Origin: Schlegelella_A sp038318385
GTDB lineage: Bacteria > Pseudomonadota > Gammaproteobacteria > Burkholderiales > Burkholderiaceae_C
DNA: 64,000 nt
Reading direction: 5' to 3'
Assembly: GCA_038318385.1 (NCBI GenBank)
Contig: JBBQCD010000010.1
Coordinates: 1-64,000 of the forward strand
In this document: piece after piece, positions 55,322-62,898 of the stretch
Numbering within the stretch: position 1 is the stretch's first letter
How the letters are laid out: each line of letters opens with the position of its first letter
Notes under the pieces: model-generated
Seen by the model: only the letters and a program-made list of their open reading frames with translations
What the model was told of the DNA's origin: nothing
The model's database searches: none
Made by a program: the position numbers and the translations under genes

Positions 55322-56779
55322 ATGTCCCACGAGATTCCCTTCGATTCGAGCCGGCTCTTGATCGGCGGCGCCTGGCGCGACGCCGACGGCGGCGCCACCC
55401 TCACGCTCGAGAATCCCTCCGACGGCAGCACGCTCGCACCGATCGCGCGCGGCGGCACGGCCGATGTCGACGCCGCGGTCGCGGCCGCGCGCGCCGCGCT
55501 CGACGGCGCCTGGGGCGCGCTCACCGCGGCCGAGCGCGGCCGCGTCCTCGGCGCGATCGGTCGCAAGGTGCTGGAGAACGTCGACCTGCTGGCCCGGCTG
55601 GAGGCGCTCGATGTCGGCAAGCCGCTGAAGCAGGGCCGCGCCGATGCGATCGCGCTGGCGCGCTATCTCGAGTTCTACGGCGGCGCCGCCGACAAGGTCC
55701 ACGGTGCGACCTTGCCCTACCTCAACGGTTACACCGCCCTCACGCTGCGCGAGCCGCACGGCGTCACCGGCCACATCGTGCCGTGGAACTACCCGATGCA
55801 GATCGTCGGCCGCAGTGTCGGTGCGGCGCTGGCGATGGGCAACGCCTGCGTGTTGAAGCCTGCCGAGGAGGCCTGCCTGACGGTGCTGGCGTTCGCCCGA
55901 ATCGCCGAGGAGGCCGGCCTGCCCGCTGGCGCGCTGAACGTCGTGACCGGGCTCGGCGAGGAAGCCGGGGCGGCGCTGTCGGCGCATCCCGGCATCAACC
56001 ACATCTCCTTCACCGGCTCGGTCGCCACCGGCATGCTGGTGCAGATCGCGGCGGCGAAGAGTGCGGTGCCGGTCACGCTCGAGCTCGGCGGCAAGAGCCC
56101 GCAGGTCGTGTTCGCCGACGCCGACCTCGATGCCGCGCTGCCGTTCCTCGTCAACGCCGGCATCCAGAACGCCGGGCAGACGTGCTCGGCAGCGTCGCGC
56201 ATCCTGGTGCAGCGGCCGGTGCTGGACGCGGTGCGGTCGCGCATGGCCGAACGCTATCGCGCGCTGAAGGTCGGGCCGGCGCTCGACGACCTCGACGTCG
56301 GCCCGGTGATCTCGCGGCGCCAGCAGGACGTCGTCGAGCACTACCTCGGCGTCGCCCGTGACGGCGGCCTGCGCATCGCCGCGCAGGCCGAGCTCGTCGG
56401 CCATGCGCCGCGCACCGGCCACTACGTGCGGCCCACGCTCCTCGACGACGTGCCGGCTGCCCATGCACTCGCACAGGAGGAGATCTTCGGCCCGGTGCAG
56501 GTGCTGATCGCCTTCGACGACGAGGCCGAGGCCCTGCGCATCGCCAATGGCACCGCCTACGGGCTCGTCGCCGGCGTCTGGACGCGCGACGGCGCGCGCC
56601 AGATGCGGATGGCGAGGAAGCTTCAGTGCGGGCAGGTCTTCATCAACAACTATGGCGCCGGCGGCGGCGTCGAGCTGCCGTTCGGCGGCGTCAAGCATTC
56701 GGGCCACGGCCGCGAGAAGGGCTTCGAGGCGCTGTATGGTTTCTCGACGCTGAAGACCGTCGCCATCCATCACGGCTGA
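55322..56779 (+). CDS. NAD(P)-dependent aldehyde dehydrogenase
   Basis: A protein of 485 residues, ALDH superfamily, betaine-aldehyde-like subgroup. Cofactor segment VPWNYPMQIVGRSVGAALAMGN and KPAEEA; general-base Glu in LELGGKSPQVVF; catalytic Cys in NAGQTCSAASR; EEIFGPV. The start is the ATG at 55322 giving the usual N-terminus (LLIGGAWRDA); an upstream frame lacks conserved residues. It is first of four genes with an SDR, an acyl-CoA dehydrogenase and mct. The substrate is unknown. Confidence 0.9.
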   Translation: MSHEIPFDSSRLLIGGAWRDADGGATLTLENPSDGSTLAPIARGGTADVDAAVAAARAALDGAWGALTAAERGRVLGAIGRKVLENVDLLARLEALDVGKPLKQGRADAIALARYLEFYGGAADKVHGATLPYLNGYTALTLREPHGVTGHIVPWNYPMQIVGRSVGAALAMGNACVLKPAEEACLTVLAFARIAEEAGLPAGALNVVTGLGEEAGAALSAHPGINHISFTGSVATGMLVQIAAAKSAVPVTLELGGKSPQVVFADADLDAALPFLVNAGIQNAGQTCSAASRILVQRPVLDAVRSRMAERYRALKVGPALDDLDVGPVISRRQQDVVEHYLGVARDGGLRIAAQAELVGHAPRTGHYVRPTLLDDVPAAHALAQEEIFGPVQVLIAFDDEAEALRIANGTAYGLVAGVWTRDGARQMRMARKLQCGQVFINNYGAGGGVELPFGGVKHSGHGREKGFEALYGFSTLKTVAIHHG

Positions 56780-56822
56780 ACGAAACGTGCCCGACGACGG
56801 AAGAACAGAACAAGGAACCACG

Positions 56823-57569
56823 ATGAGACTCGAAGGAAAGATCGCGATCGTCACCGGAGGCGGCTCGGGCTTCGGCGAAGGCATCGCCACCAAGTTCATT
56901 GCCGAGGGTGCGCGCGTGCTGATCGCCGACCGCGACCCGGCCGGCGGCGAGCGCGTCGCCGAAGCGCTCGGCGCGAATGCCCGCAGTCTGAAGGTCGACG
57001 TCTCCAAGGCTGCCGACGTCAAGGCGATGGTCGACGCCGCGCAAGACCTCTTCGGCGGGCTCGACATCCTCGTCAACAACGCCGGCATGGGACACGTGCC
57101 GCAGCCGCTCGAGGGCCTGGGCGAAGACGACTTCGACCGCATCTTCGCGGTCAACATGAAATCGATCTACCTCGGCGCACGCGCCGTCGTGCCGCGCTTC
57201 AAGGCGCAGAAGGGCGGGGTCATCCTGAACGTCGCCAGCACCGCCGGCGTCAGCCCGCGGCCACGCCTGACCTGGTACAACGCCAGCAAGGGCTGGGTCA
57301 TCACGGCGACGCGCTCCATGGCCGTCGAACTGGCACCCTTCGGCATCCGCGTCGTCGCCCTGAACCCGGTGGCCGGCGAGACCCCGATGCTGAAGACCTT
57401 CATGGGCGAGGACACGCCGGAGATGCGCGCGAAATTCCTCGCGACCATCCCGATCGGTCGCTTCTCGACCCCCGAGGACCTCGGCAACGCCGCCTGCTTC
57501 CTCTGCAGCGACGAGGCCAGCATGATCACCGGCGTGGCGATGGAAGTCGACGGGGGCCGCTGCATCTGA
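56823..57569 (+). CDS. Short-chain dehydrogenase/reductase
   Basis: A protein of 248 residues, classical SDR. Nucleotide loop TGGGSGFGEGIA, acidic site DVSKAADV, NNAGMGHV, the Ser of NVASTAG and the YxxxK pair in WYNASKG; the end is CFLCSDEASMITGVAMEVDGG. The ATG at 56823 lies 43 bases after the ALDH stop. Its stop overlaps the next start (TGATG). It oxidises or reduces a hydroxy/keto group on an unknown compound, perhaps a CoA ester given the neighbours. Confidence 0.92.
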   Translation: MRLEGKIAIVTGGGSGFGEGIATKFIAEGARVLIADRDPAGGERVAEALGANARSLKVDVSKAADVKAMVDAAQDLFGGLDILVNNAGMGHVPQPLEGLGEDDFDRIFAVNMKSIYLGARAVVPRFKAQKGGVILNVASTAGVSPRPRLTWYNASKGWVITATRSMAVELAPFGIRVVALNPVAGETPMLKTFMGEDTPEMRAKFLATIPIGRFSTPEDLGNAACFLCSDEASMITGVAMEVDGGRCI

Positions 57570-59239
57570 TGGTGACGCCGGCCTCGCCCGCGGCTGCGCA
57601 GCGCCTGCTGGGGGCACTTCGGACCGAATTCGAGACCGTGGCGGCCGCGCTCGCGCAGGCCTGCGCCGCCGAGGGGGTGTTGCGCGCCGACTTGCTCGAC
57701 GAGCGCCAGCTGGCGAGCTACGAGCTCGCCCTCGGCGCGGCCGAGCTGCTCGCGGCGGAGACCAGCCTGGCCGAGGTACTCGGCGCCGACGAGCTGGAGA
57801 TGCGGCTGGCGCTCGTCTTTGTGGCCGATGCGATCGCCGCGGTGCTCACCCGGCTGGATGCCATCGCCCTCGAACTCGAGCTGTCGCTGCCCGGTCTCGA
57901 CGTTCTGACGGCAGGCGCCGACTGGCGCGCGCTGCGCCAGGCGACGACCACCGGCCCGGCCCTGTCACGTCTCGGCGCGGAGCTGGCCAGCACCTCCACC
58001 GAGATCGGTCGGGTCGCCCTCGACGAACCGCTGGCGCTCGCCCAGGAGGCCTTCCGTCGATTCGCCGCCGACGTGGTCGCGCCGCAGGCCGAAGCCATTC
58101 ACCGCCACGACCTGACGGTGCCGGAGTCGTTGCTCGGGCCGCTGCGCGAGATGGGGGTTTTCGGCCTGTCGATCCCCGAGCGCTACGGGGGCAGTCGCTC
58201 GAACGACCGCGACGACACGCAGTTGATGCTGGTCGTGACCGAAGCGCTGTCGGAAGCGTCGCTGGCCGCGGCCGGCAGCCTCATCACCCGTCCCGAGATC
58301 CTCGCCCGGGCGCTGCTTGTCGGCGGCACCGAGGCTCAGCGCGAGCACTGGCTGCCCCAGCTGGCGCGCGGCGAGCCGCTGTGTGCGATCGCCATCACCG
58401 AGCCGGACTACGGCTCCGACGTCGCCAGTCTGGCGCTGCGCGCCACCCGCGCCGAGGATGGCGGGTGGCGCCTCGACGGCGCCAAGACCTGGTGCACCTT
58501 CGCCGGCAAGGCGGGCCTGCTGATGGTCGTCGCCCGCACCGACCCGGATCGTGCCGCCGGGCACCGCGGGCTCAGCGTCTTCCTGGTGGAAAAGCCTTCG
58601 GAACCTGGCCATGCGTTCGAGGTCGTGCAGCCCGGCGGTGGCCGGCTCGTCGGCAAGGCGATCCCGACGATCGGCTATCGCGGCATGCATTCGTTCGACC
58701 TCGCGTTCGACGGTTTTCGCGTGCCGGCAGCCAACCTGCTCGGCGGCGAGGCCGGGCTCGGCCGTGGCTTCTATTCGACGATGGCCGGCATGACCGGCGG
58801 ACGGATGCAGACGGCGGCCCGGGCCTGCGGGGTGATGCGCGCCGCCCTGCGTGCGGCCATCCGCTATGCCAACGACCGGCGGGTCTTCGGCGCGGCGCTG
58901 GTGGACTACGCGCTGACGCGTGCCAAGCTGGCGCGGATGGCGGCGCTCTACGCGGCCTGCCGGCGCCTGGCCCACCACGTCGGGCGCCTGCTCGACGCCG
59001 GCGGCGGCCGCATGGAAGCGAGCCTTGTCAAGCTGCTCGCCTGCCGCTCGGCCGAGAGCGTGACCCGCGAAGCCGTGCAGATCCACGGCGGCATGGGCTA
59101 TGCCGAGGAGTCGCCCGTCAGCCGCTATTTCGTCGATGCCCGCGTGTTGTCGATCTTCGAAGGCGCCGAGGAGACGCTGGCGCTGAAGGTCGTTGCCCGC
59201 AGCCTGCTCGAGGACGCGCTGCGGCGCGCGCCGCGTTGA
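57569..59239 (+). CDS. Acyl-CoA dehydrogenase with N-terminal extension, Mcd-like
   Basis: A protein of 556 residues: about 150 helical residues before a standard ACAD fold that begins near FRRFAADVVAPQAEA. FAD-binding TEPDYGSDVA and TWCTFAGKAG, then RMQTAARACGVMRAAL, and the catalytic Glu region LSIFEGAEETLALK. Ordinary ACADs are about 380 residues; a length near 550 with an N-terminal extension matches (2S)-methylsuccinyl-CoA dehydrogenase (Mcd) of the ethylmalonyl-CoA pathway. The product of Mcd, mesaconyl-C1-CoA, is the substrate of the mct gene that overlaps its stop. The Mcd call rests on length and context and is therefore moderate. Confidence 0.68.
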   Translation: MVTPASPAAAQRLLGALRTEFETVAAALAQACAAEGVLRADLLDERQLASYELALGAAELLAAETSLAEVLGADELEMRLALVFVADAIAAVLTRLDAIALELELSLPGLDVLTAGADWRALRQATTTGPALSRLGAELASTSTEIGRVALDEPLALAQEAFRRFAADVVAPQAEAIHRHDLTVPESLLGPLREMGVFGLSIPERYGGSRSNDRDDTQLMLVVTEALSEASLAAAGSLITRPEILARALLVGGTEAQREHWLPQLARGEPLCAIAITEPDYGSDVASLALRATRAEDGGWRLDGAKTWCTFAGKAGLLMVVARTDPDRAAGHRGLSVFLVEKPSEPGHAFEVVQPGGGRLVGKAIPTIGYRGMHSFDLAFDGFRVPAANLLGGEAGLGRGFYSTMAGMTGGRMQTAARACGVMRAALRAAIRYANDRRVFGAALVDYALTRAKLARMAALYAACRRLAHHVGRLLDAGGGRMEASLVKLLACRSAESVTREAVQIHGGMGYAEESPVSRYFVDARVLSIFEGAEETLALKVVARSLLEDALRRAPR

Positions 59240-60477
59240 TGCAGGACGCATCCGCGCCTGCGGGGGTGCCGGCGCAGATCCTCGCCGGCATGCGCGTCGT
59301 CGAGGCCGCGGCTTTCGTCGCCGCGCCGCTCGGCGGCATGACGCTGGCGCAGCTCGGCGCCGACGTCATTCGCATCGACACCCTGGGCGGCGGCCTCGAC
59401 CAGCGCCGCTGGCCGGTGACCGACGACGGTGTGAGCCTGTTCTGGTGCGGCTTGAACAAGGCCAAGCGTTCGGTCGCGCTCGACCTCTCCTCGGCAGAAG
59501 GGCGCGAGCTTGCCGCCGCGATCGTCTGCGCCCCGGGCGACGACGCCGGCATGTTCCTGACGAACTTCCCGCCGCGCGGTTGGCTCGCCTACGAGGCGCT
59601 GTCGGCGCGGCGGCCCGACCTGATCCAGCTGACGCTGCAGGGCGACCGCCACGGCGGCTCGGCGGTCGACTACACCGTCAACGCGCGCATGGGCGTGCCG
59701 TATTTCACCGGCGTCGGCGACGCGTCGACTGCGGTCAACCATGTGCTGCCGGCGTGGGATCTGGTCACCGGCCAGATGATCGCGACCGGGCTGCTCGCCG
59801 CAGAGCGCCACCGACGCCTGAAAGGGCACGGCCAGCACATCAAACTGGCGCTCGAGGACATGGCGCTTGCCGTCATGGGCCATCTCGGCTTCATCGCCGA
59901 GGCTCAGCTCGGGCGGCCGCGCCAGCGCCACGGCAACGACCTCTTCGGCGCCTTCGGCAAGGACTTCGCTTGCGCCGACGGCGTTCGCGTGATGGTCGTC
60001 GGCCTCACGCGCAAGCAGTGGCGGGCGCTGTGCGCGGCCACCGCGCTCGCTCCGGCGATGCAGTCGCTCGGTGCGCGGCTCGGGCTGGACCTCGACCGTG
60101 AGGGCGATCGGTTCATCGCCCGCGAGCCGATCGGCGCCGAAGTCGGCGCCTGGATCGCGGCGCGTCCCTTCGCGACCGTGGCCGCGGCCTTCGGTGCGCA
60201 CGGCGTCTGCTGGGGCCGCTACCAGACCGTCGGCGAGCTCGTGGCCGACGATCCCGCATGCTCGACCGCGAACCCGATGTTCGCCAGCGTCGAGCAGCCC
60301 GGCGTCGGCCGCTACCTGATGCCGGGCCTGCCGCTCGATTTCTCGGCGCTGCCGCGGAGCCCACCGCGGCCTGCGCCACGCCTCGGCGAGCACACGGAGG
60401 AAGTGCTGGCGGAACTGCTCGGCGTGGACGGCGGTGCCTTCGGCCGGCTCCACGACAAGGGCGTCGTCGGCGGCTGA
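59239..60477 (+). CDS. mct: 2-methylfumaryl-CoA isomerase (mesaconyl-CoA C1-C4 CoA transferase)
   Basis: Family III (CaiB/BaiF) CoA transferase, 412 residues. It moves CoA within mesaconyl-CoA from the C1 to the C4 carboxyl, a key step of the 3-hydroxypropionate bi-cycle. From memory of the Chloroflexus enzyme, long parts agree: FVAAPLGGMTLAQLGADVIR, LFWCGLNKAKRS, TNFPPRGWLAYE, SAVDYTVN and VNHVLPAWDLVTGQMIATGL. Such agreement is far above that between general CaiB proteins. The ATG at 59239 overlaps the dehydrogenase stop by one base. No mesaconyl-C4-CoA hydratase gene is in the window. It ends in a hairpin shared with glcF. Confidence 0.85.
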   Translation: MQDASAPAGVPAQILAGMRVVEAAAFVAAPLGGMTLAQLGADVIRIDTLGGGLDQRRWPVTDDGVSLFWCGLNKAKRSVALDLSSAEGRELAAAIVCAPGDDAGMFLTNFPPRGWLAYEALSARRPDLIQLTLQGDRHGGSAVDYTVNARMGVPYFTGVGDASTAVNHVLPAWDLVTGQMIATGLLAAERHRRLKGHGQHIKLALEDMALAVMGHLGFIAEAQLGRPRQRHGNDLFGAFGKDFACADGVRVMVVGLTRKQWRALCAATALAPAMQSLGARLGLDLDREGDRFIAREPIGAEVGAWIAARPFATVAAAFGAHGVCWGRYQTVGELVADDPACSTANPMFASVEQPGVGRYLMPGLPLDFSALPRSPPRPAPRLGEHTEEVLAELLGVDGGAFGRLHDKGVVGG

Positions 60478-60494
60478 GGCGCGTGCCGCCTCAG
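60474..60494. terminator. Hairpin spanning both convergent stop codons
   Basis: CTGAGGC (60474-60480) pairs with GCCTCAG (60488-60494) around a 7-base loop. The mct TGA (60475-60477) is in the left arm and the glcF stop (60491-60493) in the right arm. There is no T-tract, so it is a weak two-way terminator or mRNA-end stabiliser. Confidence 0.45.
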
Positions 60495-61756
60495 GTTGCC
60501 AGGGCGTCGTCGAGCACTTCCACCCAATGCCGCACTGGGGTCGGCGTGCCGGTCTGAAGGTGCTGGATGCAGCCGATGTTGGCCGAGACGATGGCATCCG
60601 GCGCGAGCTCGGCGAGGTTGAGGAGCTTGCGGTCGCGCAGCGCGTAGGCGATCTCGGGCTGCAACACCGAGTAGGTCCCGGCCGAGCCGCAGCACAGGTG
60701 GCTCTCGTTGCGCGCCACCGCGACCTCGAAGCCGAGCGCCTTCAGGTGGATCTCGACGCCGCCGCGCAGCTGCTGCCCGTGCTGCAGCGTGCACGGCGGG
60801 TGGAACGCGAGGACCGAGGGTTGCCGTCCGGCCGCGCGCGGCGGGAGGACCAGCTTGTCCTTCAGTTTCGGGACGAGGTCGGGCAGGAGCTCGCTCAGGT
60901 CGACGGTCAGCGTCGCGATGCGGCGGGCCTTGTCGGCATAGGCGGGATCGTCCTTCAGCGCGTGGCCGTATTCCTTCACCGTGACGCCACACCCCGACGC
61001 GTTCATCACGATCGCCTCGACCTTGCCCTGCTCGGTCAGGCCCTCGACCAGCGGCCACCAGGCATCGATGTTGCGCCGCATGTCGGCCAGACCGCCGGCG
61101 TGGTCGTTCAGGTGCAGCCGGATCGCGCCACAGCAGCCGGCTTCGTCGGCCACCAGCGTCTGGATGCCGGCGGCATCGAGGACGCGTGCGGTGGCGCTGT
61201 TGATGTTGGGCATCATCGCGGGCTGCACGCAGCCCATCAGCAGCAACATCTTGCGCGGGTGCGTGCGCGTCGGCCAGCGGTGAGCGCCCGCACCCGAGGG
61301 CGCCGGCACCTTGTTCTTCAGCGCCGCCGGCAGCAACGGCCGCACCGCCTGGCCCAGCTTCATCGCCGGCGCGAACAGCGGCGAAGTCAAGCCCTCCTTC
61401 AGCAACCAGCGCAGCGCTTTCTCGCCGGCGGGTCGCGGCACGCGCTCGTCGACGATGCGCCGGCCGATCTCGACCAGGTTGCCGTACTGCACGCCCGACG
61501 GACAGGTCGACTCGCAGTTGCGGCAGGTGAGGCAGCGGTCCAGGTGCAGCTGCGTCGCGCGAGTCACCGGCTCGCCCTCGAGCACCTGCTTCATCAGGTA
61601 GATGCGGCCGCGCGGGCCGTCGAGTTCGTCGCCGAGCAACTGGTAGGTCGGGCAGGTCGCGGTGCAGAACCCGCAGTGCACGCACTTGCGCAGGATTGCC
61701 TCGGCTTCGACGCCGTCGGGGGTGTCGCGGAACTCGGCGGCAAGATGGGTCTGCAT
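60491..61756 (-). CDS. glcF: Glycolate oxidase iron-sulfur subunit
   Basis: A protein of 421 residues. Two [4Fe-4S] ferredoxin-like clusters are visible: CVHCGFCTATCPTYQL (near residue 30) and CLTCRNCESTCPSGVQ (about 85). The two CCG-type cysteine-rich domains follow (GCCGAIRLHL, CCGSAGTYSVLQP). It passes electrons from GlcD to the quinone pool. The ATG at 61756 is used. It is last in the order glcD-glcE-glcF. Confidence 0.95.
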   Translation of the reverse strand: MQTHLAAEFRDTPDGVEAEAILRKCVHCGFCTATCPTYQLLGDELDGPRGRIYLMKQVLEGEPVTRATQLHLDRCLTCRNCESTCPSGVQYGNLVEIGRRIVDERVPRPAGEKALRWLLKEGLTSPLFAPAMKLGQAVRPLLPAALKNKVPAPSGAGAHRWPTRTHPRKMLLLMGCVQPAMMPNINSATARVLDAAGIQTLVADEAGCCGAIRLHLNDHAGGLADMRRNIDAWWPLVEGLTEQGKVEAIVMNASGCGVTVKEYGHALKDDPAYADKARRIATLTVDLSELLPDLVPKLKDKLVLPPRAAGRQPSVLAFHPPCTLQHGQQLRGGVEIHLKALGFEVAVARNESHLCCGSAGTYSVLQPEIAYALRDRKLLNLAELAPDAIVSANIGCIQHLQTGTPTPVRHWVEVLDDALAT

Positions 61757-61795
61757 CGGATGGGGCGTTCGGATTCGTGAGCGGCGCGGATGCGC

Positions 61796-62890
61796 CTAGA
61801 AGTCGGGATAGAGGCGGCCCGGATTGAAGATGCCGGCGGGGTCGAAGGCCTGCTTGAGTTGCCGGTGGATGCGGTCGAGCGGTGCGGCCAGCGGCGCAAA
61901 AACGCCCGGTGTCTTGCTGCGGGCGCGAAACAGCGTCGCATGTCCGCCGACGGCGGCGGCAGCAGCTCGGACTGCGGCCGGATTCTGCGAGGTGATCAGC
62001 CAGCGTTGCGCCCCGTGCCACTCGACGAGAGTATCGCCCTCGAGGTCGAGCACTGGCGCCGTCTGCGGCACACCCAGGCGCCAGAGCGCGCCGCCGCGCT
62101 CGGCGACGCGCCGCGCGCGCACGAAATAATCATCGCCGTGGTCGCGCAGGCCGTCCCAGAACGGCGCCGCGAGCGTGGCGTCGATCGGCTCTCCGCCGAG
62201 CCGCAACGCGGCACTGCGGACCGCCGCATCGGCGCCGCTCAAGCGCACCAGCAGGTTCCCGTCCCACCAGGCGCTGGCATCGAGCGGCAACGGCAGCCCG
62301 CCCCATTCATGAAGACGCGCCAGCGCGCTCGCCTGGTCGAGCTCGAAGCGCAAGGTCGTGCGCGCGCGCGCCACCGGAAGAACCTTCAGCGAGACCTCGA
62401 GGACGAGGCCGAGCGTCCCCATGGCGCCGGCGAAGAGCCGCGAGACGTCGTAGCCGGCGACGTTCTTGATGACCTGGCCGCCGAAACTCATGATCTCGCC
62501 GCTGCCGCTCAGCAGCGTGGCGCCGAGGACGTGGTCGCGCACCGATCCGGCGCGTGCCCGGGAAGGCCCCGACAGCCCGGCGGCGAGCATGCCGCCCACG
62601 GTGGAGCCGGCGCCGTAACGCGGCGGCTCGAACGGCAGGCATTGGCCCTGCGCCGCCAGCAGCGCTTCGAGTTCGGCCAGCGGCGTGCCGCACCGCGTGG
62701 TCACCACCAGTTCGGTCGGCTCGTAGCTCGGCGTACCGCTGAGCTCGCGCGTATCGAGCACCGCGCCGGCCGGCGTCTCGCCGTAGAAGTCCTTGGTGCC
62801 GCCGCCGCGGATGCACAGCGGCGTGCCGTCGCGGCCGGCCGTGTGCACCCGGTCGATCAGCGCCTGCAGCGCGGGGTCTTGCGGATCCAT
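61796..62890 (-). CDS. glcE: Glycolate oxidase FAD-binding subunit
   Basis: A protein of 364 residues, shorter than GlcD. FAD_binding_4 features: LCIRGGGTKDFYG, GTPSYEPTELVVTTRCGTPL, GAGSTVGGMLAAGLSGP and NVAGYDVSRLFAGAMGTLG. The C-terminus PAGIFNPGRLYPDF is typical. The ATG at 62890 is chosen; TTG 62896 would add two residues. It forms the oxidase with GlcD and GlcF. Confidence 0.93.
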   Translation of the reverse strand: MDPQDPALQALIDRVHTAGRDGTPLCIRGGGTKDFYGETPAGAVLDTRELSGTPSYEPTELVVTTRCGTPLAELEALLAAQGQCLPFEPPRYGAGSTVGGMLAAGLSGPSRARAGSVRDHVLGATLLSGSGEIMSFGGQVIKNVAGYDVSRLFAGAMGTLGLVLEVSLKVLPVARARTTLRFELDQASALARLHEWGGLPLPLDASAWWDGNLLVRLSGADAAVRSAALRLGGEPIDATLAAPFWDGLRDHGDDYFVRARRVAERGGALWRLGVPQTAPVLDLEGDTLVEWHGAQRWLITSQNPAAVRAAAAAVGGHATLFRARSKTPGVFAPLAAPLDRIHRQLKQAFDPAGIFNPGRLYPDF

Positions 62891-62898
62891 CGGCAAGG

